From Limnochordia bacterium (GTDB taxonomy: Bacteria; Bacillota; Limnochordia; DUMW01), in assembly GCA_023230925.1 (NCBI GenBank), contig JALNWK010000064.1, positions 1 through 12,846 of the forward strand: 12,846 bases of DNA, written 5' to 3'. The notes beneath the pieces are model-generated. The model had not been told where the DNA came from, ran no database searches, and was given only the letters and a program-made list of their open reading frames with translations. Each line of letters starts with the position of its first letter. Within the stretch, counting starts at the first letter, position 1. A program made the position numbers and the translations under genes. Shown here piece by piece: positions 1 to 5,898 of the stretch.

Positions 1-1
1 C

Positions 2-109
2 AAAGGAGTGGGTATGCGCTGGAGTGAGGAAGGGTTCAACCATCTACTTCACCTACGTTTGGATTGGGTAAACGGAAGATTTGATGACCAACTCTTCTCC
101 CCCCAATAA
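2..109 (+). CDS. Transposase, C-terminal 35 residues (partial, enters from left edge)
   Basis: An open frame runs from the window edge to TAA at 107-109. Its peptide contains GMRWSEEGFNHLLHLRL followed by WVNGRFDD, which matches the closing block W-S-x-x-G-x2-HLL-x-LR-x4-NGR seen at the C-terminus of ISKra4/ISLre2-like transposases. Only the tail is visible, so the catalytic residues, the exact IS family and whether the element is intact cannot be judged. The right end of the element should lie shortly after 109; I did not find a terminal inverted repeat because the partner end is outside the window. The family name is recalled from memory of such tails, not from a search. Confidence 0.6.
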   Translation, partial: KGVGMRWSEEGFNHLLHLRLDWVNGRFDDQLFSPQ

Positions 110-255
110 CTAAATACGCCCGCACCGGTGATGATCGCCACTTTATCCGCTGGTTCTTTCAAGGTTTCATCCCTCCCTGTGATAGCTTCAAATTCGAAGG
201 AATGAGGGATTTATCTTGCCGGGAAGGGAAATTTGCAAAAAGATGTCCTTCCCTA

Positions 256-284
256 TTGCAGTGGGCTTTTGCGGGGAGTAATAT
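256..284 (+). promoter_or_regulatory. Possible promoter of the ATP-grasp/aminomutase operon
   Basis: TTGCAG (256-261) and TAATAT (279-284) are separated by 17 bases, about 50 bases before the ATG at 335. The -35 matches only the TTG of the consensus and the -10 matches 4/6, so this is the best candidate in the gap rather than a firm call. The rest of 110-334 shows no gene I can support. Confidence 0.3.
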
Positions 285-334
285 ATAGTTAATTTCATTG
301 CACCTCATTAAAAGGAGAGTATCAACAGTAAACT

Positions 335-1354
335 ATGAAAGTAGCAGTTACCTATAATCTCAAACCGGAAGAAGGTTTCATCGATGGGGGTGATGAACCT
401 CCGGATGCGTATTGTGAGTGCGATGATCCAGCTACTATTGAAGCTGTAGCCGCAGCATTAGCAGCTGAACATGAGGTAGTTTTGGTTGAAGCAAACGAGG
501 AGTGTTTTGCACGTTTAAGAGATTGCCATCCTGATTTTGTTTTCAATATGGCCGAGGGCCTCTATGGCCTGAGCAGGGAAAGCCATCTGCCTGCCATACT
601 AGAAATGTTGCGTATTCCTTATACCGGTTCGGCTCCGTTAGCCTTGGCCGTATCCTTAGATAAGGGTATGTGTAAAGCGGTGCTAAAGGATGCCGGCCTT
701 CCGATACCCGCCGGATTCCTAATTGAAAACGAGTCACAATTGCCTATCACCGCGGAATATCCTATGATTGTCAAACCAACTATGGAGGGCTCTTCTAAGG
801 GAATCACCAATGATTCCTTGGTATACACCGATGAACAGCTGACCCAGCAGGTGCAGCGTGTTCTAGGCATGTACCATCAGCCAGTCTTAGTGGAAGAGTT
901 TCTTCCTGGTCGTGAGTTCACTGTGGCCTTACTTGGAAACGGTGCAGATGTGCAGGTGCTTCCCATAGTGGAGATTCTTTTGGGTAATCTACCGAAGGCT
1001 GCAAACCCAATATATTCCTTCGAAGCTAAGTGGGTGTGGGATTCGGCAGCATCGCCCTTGGAGATGTTTGAGTGTCCAGCTAACATCAGTGAAGCCCTGC
1101 GAATGCGCATCGAGGAGATCTGCAAGAGGGCCTTTCACACCTTAGGATGTCGAGATTGGTGTCGTATTGACGTGCGGTTAGACGCGCAGGGAGATCCAAG
1201 AATCCTAGAGGTCAATCCTTTACCTGGGATCTTGCCTAATCCAGAACAGAACTCCTGTTTCCCAAAGGCAGCCCGGGCCTTTGGCCTATCCTATGATCAG
1301 TTGATCCGTACGGTGTTGAGAGCCGCATTAAAACGTACAGGGATGTCTATGTAA
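335..1354 (+). CDS. Divergent D-Ala-D-Ala ligase-like ATP-grasp enzyme
   Basis: 339 aa ATP-grasp ligase predicted to couple ATP hydrolysis to amide bond formation through an acyl phosphate. Visible ATP-grasp elements are YPMIVKPTMEGSSKGI (142-157, Gly-rich loop), VEEFLPGREFTV (186-197), EAKW (230-233), CRIDVR (276-281) and ILEVNPLPG (290-298). R277, D279, E292 and N294 keep the spacing of E. coli DdlB R255, D257, E270 and N272, so nucleotide and Mg binding look intact. It differs from true Ddl at both substrate sites: the N-terminal GGxSxExxVS motif is absent, and the loop after EVNxLPG is longer (LPNPEQNSCFPKAA). The ATG is the first possible start, because an in-frame TAA lies at 329-331; AAAGGAGAG at 311-319 is rather distant. 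kamA-like gene follows after 28 bases. The substrate is therefore probably not D-Ala pairs; a housekeeping ddl is the less likely alternative. Confidence 0.85.
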   Translation: MKVAVTYNLKPEEGFIDGGDEPPDAYCECDDPATIEAVAAALAAEHEVVLVEANEECFARLRDCHPDFVFNMAEGLYGLSRESHLPAILEMLRIPYTGSAPLALAVSLDKGMCKAVLKDAGLPIPAGFLIENESQLPITAEYPMIVKPTMEGSSKGITNDSLVYTDEQLTQQVQRVLGMYHQPVLVEEFLPGREFTVALLGNGADVQVLPIVEILLGNLPKAANPIYSFEAKWVWDSAASPLEMFECPANISEALRMRIEEICKRAFHTLGCRDWCRIDVRLDAQGDPRILEVNPLPGILPNPEQNSCFPKAARAFGLSYDQLIRTVLRAALKRTGMSM

Positions 1355-1382
1355 AGCTAAGGGTGAAAGAAGGGGATGTGCC

Positions 1383-2420
1383 ATGGAAATTTGGCAATCA
1401 ATTCTACGGCAGAGTATTCAAAGCGCAGACAAATTGGCGGAGCATCTGCCGATTGATACCGAAGAGGTAGCGCGTACTATTAGGACCTATCCGATGCGGA
1501 TTAATGCCTATTACCTAAGTCTGATCAAGGAAGAGTCTGATCCAATCTGGCGACAAGCGATTCCTGATTCTAGGGAACTCATAGATGAATCGGGTTTTGA
1601 AGATCCCTTGATGGAGGAGCGGGATAGCCCGGTGGTTAATCTAACCCATCGCTACCCGGATCGGGTGCTGCTTCTAGTCAGTAGCGAATGTGCCATGTAC
1701 TGCCGGTTTTGCACACGGAAACGTAAGGTGGGGACGAATCTACGAGTAACCGATGAGACGATCAGACAGGGCCTTGAATATATTCAAGGACATCGGGAGA
1801 TACGGGATGTGATTCTATCCGGCGGAGATCCCTTGTTGCTAAGTGACGATCGACTAGAGGAGATTATAGGTAGGGTACGGGCCATCAAGCATGTGGAGAT
1901 CATCCGGATTGGCAGTCGGGTGCCGTGTACCTTACCCCAACGGATAACCCCTGCTTTGACGAGGATGCTAAAGAAGTATCACCCATTGTATGTAAACGTT
2001 CACTTCAATCACCCCAGGGAATTAACCGAAGAGGCCAAGGCAGCCCTAAATAGGTTAGCCGATGCGGGTATCCCCTTAGGTAATCAATCGGTATTGCTTC
2101 GGGGAGTGAATGACCGGGTGGATATTCTAAGAGAGCTCTTCTGCAAGCTTTTAGCCGTGCGGGTTAAGCCCTATTACCTGTATTTAGCCGATGCGGTCCG
2201 CGGAGCCGGTCATTTCCGCACCAGTCTGTCTTGTGGGACCCAGATTATGCGGGAGATTCAAGGAGCTATATCTGGCATGGCGGTTCCGACCTTTGTGGTG
2301 GATACACCCGGAGGTGGGGGCAAGGTGCCCGTAGGCCCTAACCACGTTTTGTCCAAGGGAGAAGAAGAATTTGTGTTGACCAATTACCGTGGCCAGATTC
2401 TAAAATGCCCGGAGCCATAG
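1383..2420 (+). CDS. Lysine 2,3-aminomutase-like radical SAM/PLP enzyme (KamA/EpmB family)
   Basis: 345 aa, predicted to isomerise an alpha-amino acid to its beta-amino isomer using S-adenosylmethionine, a [4Fe-4S] cluster and PLP. The cluster motif CAMYCRFC places Cys at 103, 107 and 110. PGGGGK (309-314) supplies the PLP lysine K314. D270 (YLYLAD) and D307 (VVDTPGG) sit 37 residues apart and 7 before K314, exactly the spacing of D293, D330 and K337 that handle the lysine side chain and PLP in Clostridium subterminale KamA; R112 matches R134. Lysine is thus the favoured substrate over glutamate. It lacks the longer C-terminal region of KamA (about 416 aa) and is close in length to E. coli EpmB (342 aa). 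No EpmA or EF-P gene is in the window. GAAGGGG precedes the ATG. Presumed cytoplasmic and co-transcribed with the upstream ligase. Confidence 0.9.
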   Translation: MEIWQSILRQSIQSADKLAEHLPIDTEEVARTIRTYPMRINAYYLSLIKEESDPIWRQAIPDSRELIDESGFEDPLMEERDSPVVNLTHRYPDRVLLLVSSECAMYCRFCTRKRKVGTNLRVTDETIRQGLEYIQGHREIRDVILSGGDPLLLSDDRLEEIIGRVRAIKHVEIIRIGSRVPCTLPQRITPALTRMLKKYHPLYVNVHFNHPRELTEEAKAALNRLADAGIPLGNQSVLLRGVNDRVDILRELFCKLLAVRVKPYYLYLADAVRGAGHFRTSLSCGTQIMREIQGAISGMAVPTFVVDTPGGGGKVPVGPNHVLSKGEEEFVLTNYRGQILKCPEP

Positions 2421-2450
2421 GCGTATCCATAAAATGCTATTTACAGTAAG

Positions 2451-2494
2451 ACCCGCTTCTTGGTTAGTTTGTGCTTCCAGGAATCGGGTTTTTT
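2451..2494 (+). terminator. Rho-independent terminator after the aminomutase gene
   Basis: ACCCG-c-TTC-t-TGG (2451-2463) pairs with CCA-g-GAA-t-CGGGT (2477-2489), giving 11 Watson-Crick pairs, one T-G wobble and one mismatch around a 13-base loop. The stem runs directly into six T residues (2489-2494). It lies 30 bases after the stop, so it closes the ligase-aminomutase operon. Confidence 0.75.
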
Positions 2495-2568
2495 CATCCA
2501 CAGGCAGGGAACAAATACCACAAGAGAGAAATAATAGTCTAAGCATGGGCAAGCAGCAGGATTCATCC

Positions 2569-2592
2569 ATTCACCGGTGATCACAGGTGAAT
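2569..2592. repeat. 24-bp near-perfect palindrome in the gap before the peroxiredoxin gene
   Basis: Arms ATTCACC (2569-2575) and GGTGAAT (2586-2592) enclose a perfect core GTGATCAC (2577-2584); only one base pair (2576/2585) breaks the symmetry. It can also be read as two tandem 10-mers, TCACCGGTGA and TCACAGGTGA. There is no loop, so it suits a dimeric protein operator better than a terminator. It lies about 55 bp upstream of the -35 element of the peroxiredoxin promoter. No known regulator site was recognised. Confidence 0.6.
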
Positions 2593-2645
2593 AGATTATT
2601 AATGGGTTTCTGGGCAGACCATCACCACGTTTTGGTCGTTGCCTC

Positions 2646-2674
2646 TTGACAAACAAAAGTTTAGGGCATATACT
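2646..2674 (+). promoter_or_regulatory. Strong sigma-A-type promoter of the peroxiredoxin gene
   Basis: TTGACA (2646-2651, 6/6) and TATACT (2669-2674, 5/6) with an ideal 17-base spacer. Predicted transcription start is near 2681, inside the adjacent Fur-family-like operator. Confidence 0.75.
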
Positions 2675-2699
2675 ATTAGTAATAGTTATCATTACCAAT
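2675..2699. promoter_or_regulatory. Fur/PerR-family-like operator
   Basis: ATTaGTAAT (2675-2683) and ATTACcAAT (2691-2699) form an interrupted dyad with 8 of 9 pairs matching, centred on 2687. The 19 bases at 2678-2696 match the classical Fur box (GATAATGATWATCATTATC) at about 14 positions. It starts directly after the -10 element, so a bound dimer would block transcription initiation. Because the target is a peroxiredoxin, PerR is a natural candidate, but Fur cannot be excluded; neither gene is in the window. Confidence 0.6.
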
Positions 2700-2744
2700 A
2701 GTAGTTCCAGATGACTATACCAAACCAAAGGAGGCGTTATATCA

Positions 2745-3410
2745 ATGGATATGCAAAAACAGTGTTGCCCGGAGGAAGTAGTTCAGCGCTTACCGAGATT
2801 AGGTGCACCAGCCCCGGAATTCGAGGCGGTGACTACCCAAGGGCCGGTAAAACTGACAGATTACCGAGGGAGTTGGCTTGTCTTGTTCTCCCACCCTGCT
2901 GATTTTACGCCCGTATGTACCACTGAGTTTGTTGGCTTTACTGAGATTGCCAATGAGCTACAGGAGCTAAACTGCAAACTGCTTGGTCTTAGCATTGATA
3001 GTCTGTTCTCCCATATTGCGTGGTTACGTAATATTGAAGAGAAAATGGGGGTGAAGGTTCCCTTCCCCGTGATTGCAGATCTTAGTCAAGAAGTCTCGCG
3101 GAAATACGGTATGGTTATGGAGGACCTATCGGATACAGAAGCGGCGCGGTGTGTGTTTGTGATTGATCCGGATGGCATTGTCCAGGCAATGATTTACTAC
3201 CCGATGTCTACGGGAAGAAACATGGCCGAAATTGTACGGCTAGTAAAAGCATTGCAGACTTCTGCCAAACATAAGGTGGCTACCCCGGCTAATTGGCAAC
3301 CAAAGGATCCAGTGATTGTACCTCCACCAAGGACCCAGGTTGATGCAGAGAAACGGTTGAACGAAGGGTATGACTGCAAAGACTGGTATCTGTGCAAGAA
3401 GACGATCTAG
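2745..3410 (+). CDS. Peroxiredoxin, Prx6/AhpC-TSA type
   Basis: 221 aa thiol peroxidase that reduces H2O2 and organic peroxides in the cytoplasm. The peroxidatic site is PADFTPVCTTEF with Cp = C58, the conserved Thr three residues before it, and R135 in RCVFVIDP. The long C-terminal arm past residue 170, typical of Prx6, carries DCKDWYLC with C211 and C217; this C-x5-C pair resembles the C207/C213 pair of archaeal Aeropyrum Prx6, so a resolving cysteine is probably present rather than pure 1-Cys chemistry. AAAGGAGG (2727-2734) precedes the ATG by 10 bases. It has its own promoter with a Fur/PerR-like site, and the following flavodiiron operon also starts from its own promoter. The electron donor is not evident; rubredoxins encoded downstream are one possibility. 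Confidence 0.92.
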   Translation: MDMQKQCCPEEVVQRLPRLGAPAPEFEAVTTQGPVKLTDYRGSWLVLFSHPADFTPVCTTEFVGFTEIANELQELNCKLLGLSIDSLFSHIAWLRNIEEKMGVKVPFPVIADLSQEVSRKYGMVMEDLSDTEAARCVFVIDPDGIVQAMIYYPMSTGRNMAEIVRLVKALQTSAKHKVATPANWQPKDPVIVPPPRTQVDAEKRLNEGYDCKDWYLCKKTI

Positions 3411-3451
3411 GAGTTCCCTGTCAGTCTGCAGAAATTCAGAATTCCCAGGAC

Positions 3452-3481
3452 TTGACATGGAAGATTAGGAAAGGCTATGAT
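3452..3481 (+). promoter_or_regulatory. Promoter of the flavodiiron/rubredoxin operon
   Basis: TTGACA (3452-3457, 6/6) and TATGAT (3476-3481, 5/6) with an 18-base spacer, 42 bases after the peroxiredoxin stop. The predicted start falls at about 3488, which is the first base of the long hairpin in the leader. Confidence 0.65.
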
Positions 3482-3487
3482 ATAGTT

Positions 3488-3623
3488 CCACTTTTCATCC
3501 ACGAACCAAGGTTCGGGGATGAAAAGTGGTCAAGTGATGGCATTGGTCCGGGGGATACAGGGACCAACATTTGGAGCGCTTGGGTGGAGCCTTCGTGGTG
3601 GCTAGAGTTGAATAACCCAAAGC
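3488..3623 (+). promoter_or_regulatory. Structured 5' leader of the flavodiiron operon (candidate cis-regulatory RNA)
   Basis: Three consecutive stems are visible. The first, at the predicted 5' end, pairs CCACTTTTCATCC (3488-3500) perfectly with GGATGAAAAGTGG (3517-3529) and continues inward as CGAAC/GTTCG around a CAAG loop. The second pairs TTGGTCC (3543-3549) with GGACCAA (3561-3567). The third pairs GC-TTGGGT (3578-3585) with ACCCAA-a-GC (3615-3623) and encloses AGCC/GGCT (3588-3591, 3600-3603). No T run follows any stem, so these are not ordinary terminators. I do not recognise a known riboswitch class. AAGGAG (3646-3651) and the fprA ATG follow. Confidence 0.5.
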
Positions 3624-3659
3624 ATCATGTAGTGGTATTGTTAAAAAGGAGAATCTAAG

Positions 3660-4880
3660 ATGGCTAAAGATATATTCTCAGCAATCAAGGTGAGCGATCA
3701 TGTCTGGTGGGTTGGTGCCGTAGATTGGAATATCCGGGATTTTCACGGGTATTCAACGGACCAGGGCAGTACATATAACGCTTATTTGATCTTAGCCGAT
3801 AAGGTCACCCTAGTAGATACGGTGAAGGCTTCCTTCAAGGATGAGCTTCTGGCCCGCATTTCCTCAGTTATTGATCCTAGGAAGATTGATTACATTATCT
3901 CCAATCACGCAGAGCCGGATCATGCTGGTTGTCTTGCTGAGGTGGCGGCGGTTGTGCAGCCGGAGAAGATCTTTGCCTCCAAAATGGGTGTTAAGAACCT
4001 TAAGGCTCATTTCCATCAGGATCTAAACCTTGTGCCTGTGGCAAGTGGTGAGGAGCTATCCTTAGGCAATCTGACGGTGCAGTTTTTAGAGACCCGGATG
4101 TTGCATTGGCCCGACAGCATGTTTACTTATCTGGTGGATGAGGGTATTCTATTTACAAGTGATGCCTTTGGCATGCATCTAGCAGGTAGTGCTCGCTTCG
4201 ACGATGAAGTGGACCATTGGGAATATGAAGCGGCAAAATACTATGCTAACATTTTGCTTCCCTATTCGGGGCTGGTCACTAAGTTGTTGGATCAGGTGGA
4301 CCAAATGGCATTACCGATCAAGGTGCTTGCCCCGGATCATGGCTTTATTTGGCGAGAAGACCTGCAAAGGATTCAGTCCCTGTACCGGCGGTGGGCAAAA
4401 CAGGCCCCCACCAACAAAGTGATTGTTACCTATGATTCGATGTGGGGAAGCACCGCCAAGATGGCCACAGCGATCATGGAAGGATTACGGGCCGGCGGCG
4501 CCGTCATAAAGGTGATGGATCTTAAGGTGAGTCATCGTAGTGATGTGGTTACTGAGCTGCTGGAGGCCGGAGGGTTAATTGTCGGTTCTTCGACACTGAA
4601 TAACGGCATTTTGCCGAGAGTAGCAGATTTCCTGACCTATTTGCGGGGTTTGAGGCCTAAGAACCTGCTTACCTTAGCCTTTGGTTCCTATGGTTGGAGT
4701 GGGGAGTCCGTGGGCAAAATTGAAGAGGAGCTTTCAGGTATGGGTCTAGCCCCAGTGGATGAGGGCATCAAGTCGTTGTTTGTGCCCGATCAGGATGTTT
4801 TAGGTGCTTGCTTTGATGCCGGCAAAGGGTTTGCAGCCCGTCTACAACAGACCATCAATGAGGGGGAGGAACTAGCATGA
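3660..4880 (+). CDS. fprA: A-type flavodiiron protein (O2/NO reductase)
   Basis: 406 aa flavodiiron protein that reduces O2 to water and/or NO to N2O using electrons from rubredoxin or Hrb. The N-terminal metallo-beta-lactamase-like domain (about 1-250) has the complete diiron ligand set: H83, E85 and D87 in HAEPDHAG, H149 in LHWPDS, D168 in TSDAFG and H227 in APDHG. The C-terminal flavodoxin domain (about 253-400) has the FMN phosphate loop YDSMWGSTAKMA (258-269) and SYGWSGES (343-350). Length is normal for class A. AAGGAG lies 8 bases before the ATG. The stop overlaps the rubredoxin start (ATGA), so translation is probably coupled. In Moorella thermoacetica the FprA homologue works with Hrb as an NO and O2 scavenger; the same partners are encoded directly downstream here. 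Confidence 0.95.
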   Translation: MAKDIFSAIKVSDHVWWVGAVDWNIRDFHGYSTDQGSTYNAYLILADKVTLVDTVKASFKDELLARISSVIDPRKIDYIISNHAEPDHAGCLAEVAAVVQPEKIFASKMGVKNLKAHFHQDLNLVPVASGEELSLGNLTVQFLETRMLHWPDSMFTYLVDEGILFTSDAFGMHLAGSARFDDEVDHWEYEAAKYYANILLPYSGLVTKLLDQVDQMALPIKVLAPDHGFIWREDLQRIQSLYRRWAKQAPTNKVIVTYDSMWGSTAKMATAIMEGLRAGGAVIKVMDLKVSHRSDVVTELLEAGGLIVGSSTLNNGILPRVADFLTYLRGLRPKNLLTLAFGSYGWSGESVGKIEEELSGMGLAPVDEGIKSLFVPDQDVLGACFDAGKGFAARLQQTINEGEELA

Positions 4881-5038
4881 AAAAGTTTGTGTGCACGATT
4901 TGTGGTTATGTTTATGATCCACAGGAGGGTGATCCGGATAACGGTGTGGAGCCGGGAACAAGTTTCGAGGCTTTGCCCGATGATTGGACGTGTCCTTTGT
5001 GTGGGGCAGGGAAGGATGAGTTTGAGCTAGAGGAGTAA
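4877..5038 (+). CDS. Rubredoxin
   Basis: 53 aa one-iron electron carrier. The Fe(S-Cys)4 site is complete: CTICG gives C6 and C9, and CPLCG gives C39 and C42, with the typical YVYDPQEGDPDNGVEPGTSF stretch and LPDDW between them. The ATG at 4877 overlaps the fprA TGA by four bases (ATGA), with AGGGGGAGGA just upstream inside fprA. It very probably passes electrons to FprA. It is the standard rubredoxin length and shows no defect. Confidence 0.96.
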   Translation: MKKFVCTICGYVYDPQEGDPDNGVEPGTSFEALPDDWTCPLCGAGKDEFELEE

Positions 5039-5059
5039 TGGCGACCTTCTGCAAAGAAA

Positions 5060-5083
5060 GGGGGAGGCTGCAATCCTGCAGCC
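5060..5083 (+). promoter_or_regulatory. Shine-Dalgarno plus bridging hairpin that decides the Hrb start
   Basis: GGGGGAGG (5060-5067) is a strong ribosome binding site, but it ends 24 bases before the ATG at 5092. Between them GGCTGCA (5066-5072) and TGCAGCC (5077-5083) form a perfect 7-bp stem with loop ATCC. Folding would leave GGGGGA immediately before the stem and the ATG 8 bases after it, restoring normal spacing. Confidence 0.55.
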
Positions 5084-5091
5084 AAAAGACC

Positions 5092-5769
5092 ATGGACAAA
5101 CACGCACTTTACCAACTGAGTTACGGTCTGTATATTGTCTGCAGCAAGGCGGACAAGGCAATTAATGGCCAGATTGCTAATACAGGTTTTCAGATTACGG
5201 CAGAACCGGCCTGTATTGCCGTGGCGCTCAATAAGGAGAACTACACCCATTCCATAATTGAAGAAAGTGGCCTGTTTACCCTGTCCGTTCTTTCCACAGA
5301 AGCCCCCATGGAACTAATTGCCAACTTTGGCTTTCGTTCGGGAAAAGAAGTGGACAAGTTCGCCGGAGTGAATTACAGACTGAACTCGGCGGGGGTACCG
5401 TATGTGTTAGACCATACCCTCGGTCGGCTGGATGTCAAGCTCATCGGGCAGCATGATTATTACACCCATACCATCTTTGTGGGCGAGTTGACCGATGCCC
5501 AGGTGTTTGCTGAGGGGACCCCGATGACCTATGCCTATTACCATGCGGTCAAGAAGGGTAGTGCTCCAAAGACTGCACCTACCTATCGGGAGCCTGAGGA
5601 AAAATCAGCTGGGGCCTATCGATGTACCGTATGTGGGTACATTTACGATCCGCAAGTGGGGGATCCCGACGGGAATATCCCTCCGGGAACGGCCTTCGCT
5701 GACCTGCCCGATGATTGGGTATGTCCGATCTGCAAGGCAGCAAAGGAGTTATTTGAATCAGTAGCTTGA
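5092..5769 (+). CDS. hrb: High-molecular-weight rubredoxin (flavin reductase-rubredoxin fusion)
   Basis: 225 aa from the chosen start. Residues about 1-155 form a flavin reductase-like FMN-binding split barrel that begins ALYQLSYGLYIV; residues about 173-225 form a rubredoxin domain with CTVCG (C178, C181) and CPICK (C211, C214). In Moorella, Hrb moves electrons from NADH through FMN and its iron site to FprA, and gene order here supports the same role. I chose ATG 5092 because the protein family begins near MD-x2-ALY. The frame extends to ATG 5038, which overlaps the rubredoxin stop as TAATG with GAGGAG only 2 bases away, but it would add 18 residues unlike the family. The chosen start needs the bridging hairpin at 5066-5083 to have a usable ribosome binding site. 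Confidence 0.93.
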   Translation: MDKHALYQLSYGLYIVCSKADKAINGQIANTGFQITAEPACIAVALNKENYTHSIIEESGLFTLSVLSTEAPMELIANFGFRSGKEVDKFAGVNYRLNSAGVPYVLDHTLGRLDVKLIGQHDYYTHTIFVGELTDAQVFAEGTPMTYAYYHAVKKGSAPKTAPTYREPEEKSAGAYRCTVCGYIYDPQVGDPDGNIPPGTAFADLPDDWVCPICKAAKELFESVA

Positions 5770-5770
5770 T

Positions 5771-5806
5771 CGAAAGCCCAGCGTAGATGGTTCTACACTG
5801 GGCTTC
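5771..5806. terminator. Hairpin between convergent genes, possible bidirectional terminator
   Basis: AGCCCAGCGTAGA (5775-5787) pairs with TCTACACTGGGCT (5792-5804) over 12 of 13 positions with a 4-base loop. It starts 6 bases after the hrb stop. The C-A mismatch on the + transcript becomes a G-U wobble on the - transcript. Neither side has a long T run (TTCGTT on +, TTTCGAT on -), so termination efficiency is uncertain. Confidence 0.5.
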
Positions 5807-5898
5807 GTTACACAAGGACGATGGTGGAATGGGTGGCAGAGCCATGGTGCCTGGTTCCCTTGTTGCTTTTCGCAAATAGAGATTCAATGTGTGTTCAT

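Noticed and set aside
49..162. - strand 37-codon frame (TTG start with GGGAGGG 8 bases upstream) beginning KEPADKVAIITGAG, like the N-terminus of short-chain dehydrogenases
   Set aside because: The similarity ends after TGAG, the frame stops within 37 codons and it lies antisense to the transposase tail; too short to call a gene or relic without a search.
221..253. GGGAAGG (221-227) / CCTTCCC (247-253) hairpin before the ATP-grasp gene as a terminator
   Set aside because: The loop is 19 bases and no T run follows on either strand.
2431..2580. Short + strand frame from ATG near 2433 in the gap after the aminomutase gene
   Set aside because: It runs through the terminator stem and has no ribosome binding site.
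3488..3529. Long hairpin before fprA as the terminator of the peroxiredoxin gene
   Set aside because: No T run follows, and a consensus promoter lies immediately upstream, so it belongs to the fprA leader.
3392..3658. + strand 88-codon frame between peroxiredoxin and fprA
   Set aside because: It spans the promoter and three RNA stems of the fprA leader and has no ribosome binding site or domain.
5038..5091. Upstream start of hrb at ATG 5038 overlapping the rubredoxin stop
   Set aside because: Shine-Dalgarno only 2 bases away, and the added 18 residues do not resemble the family N-terminus; kept as an alternative only.
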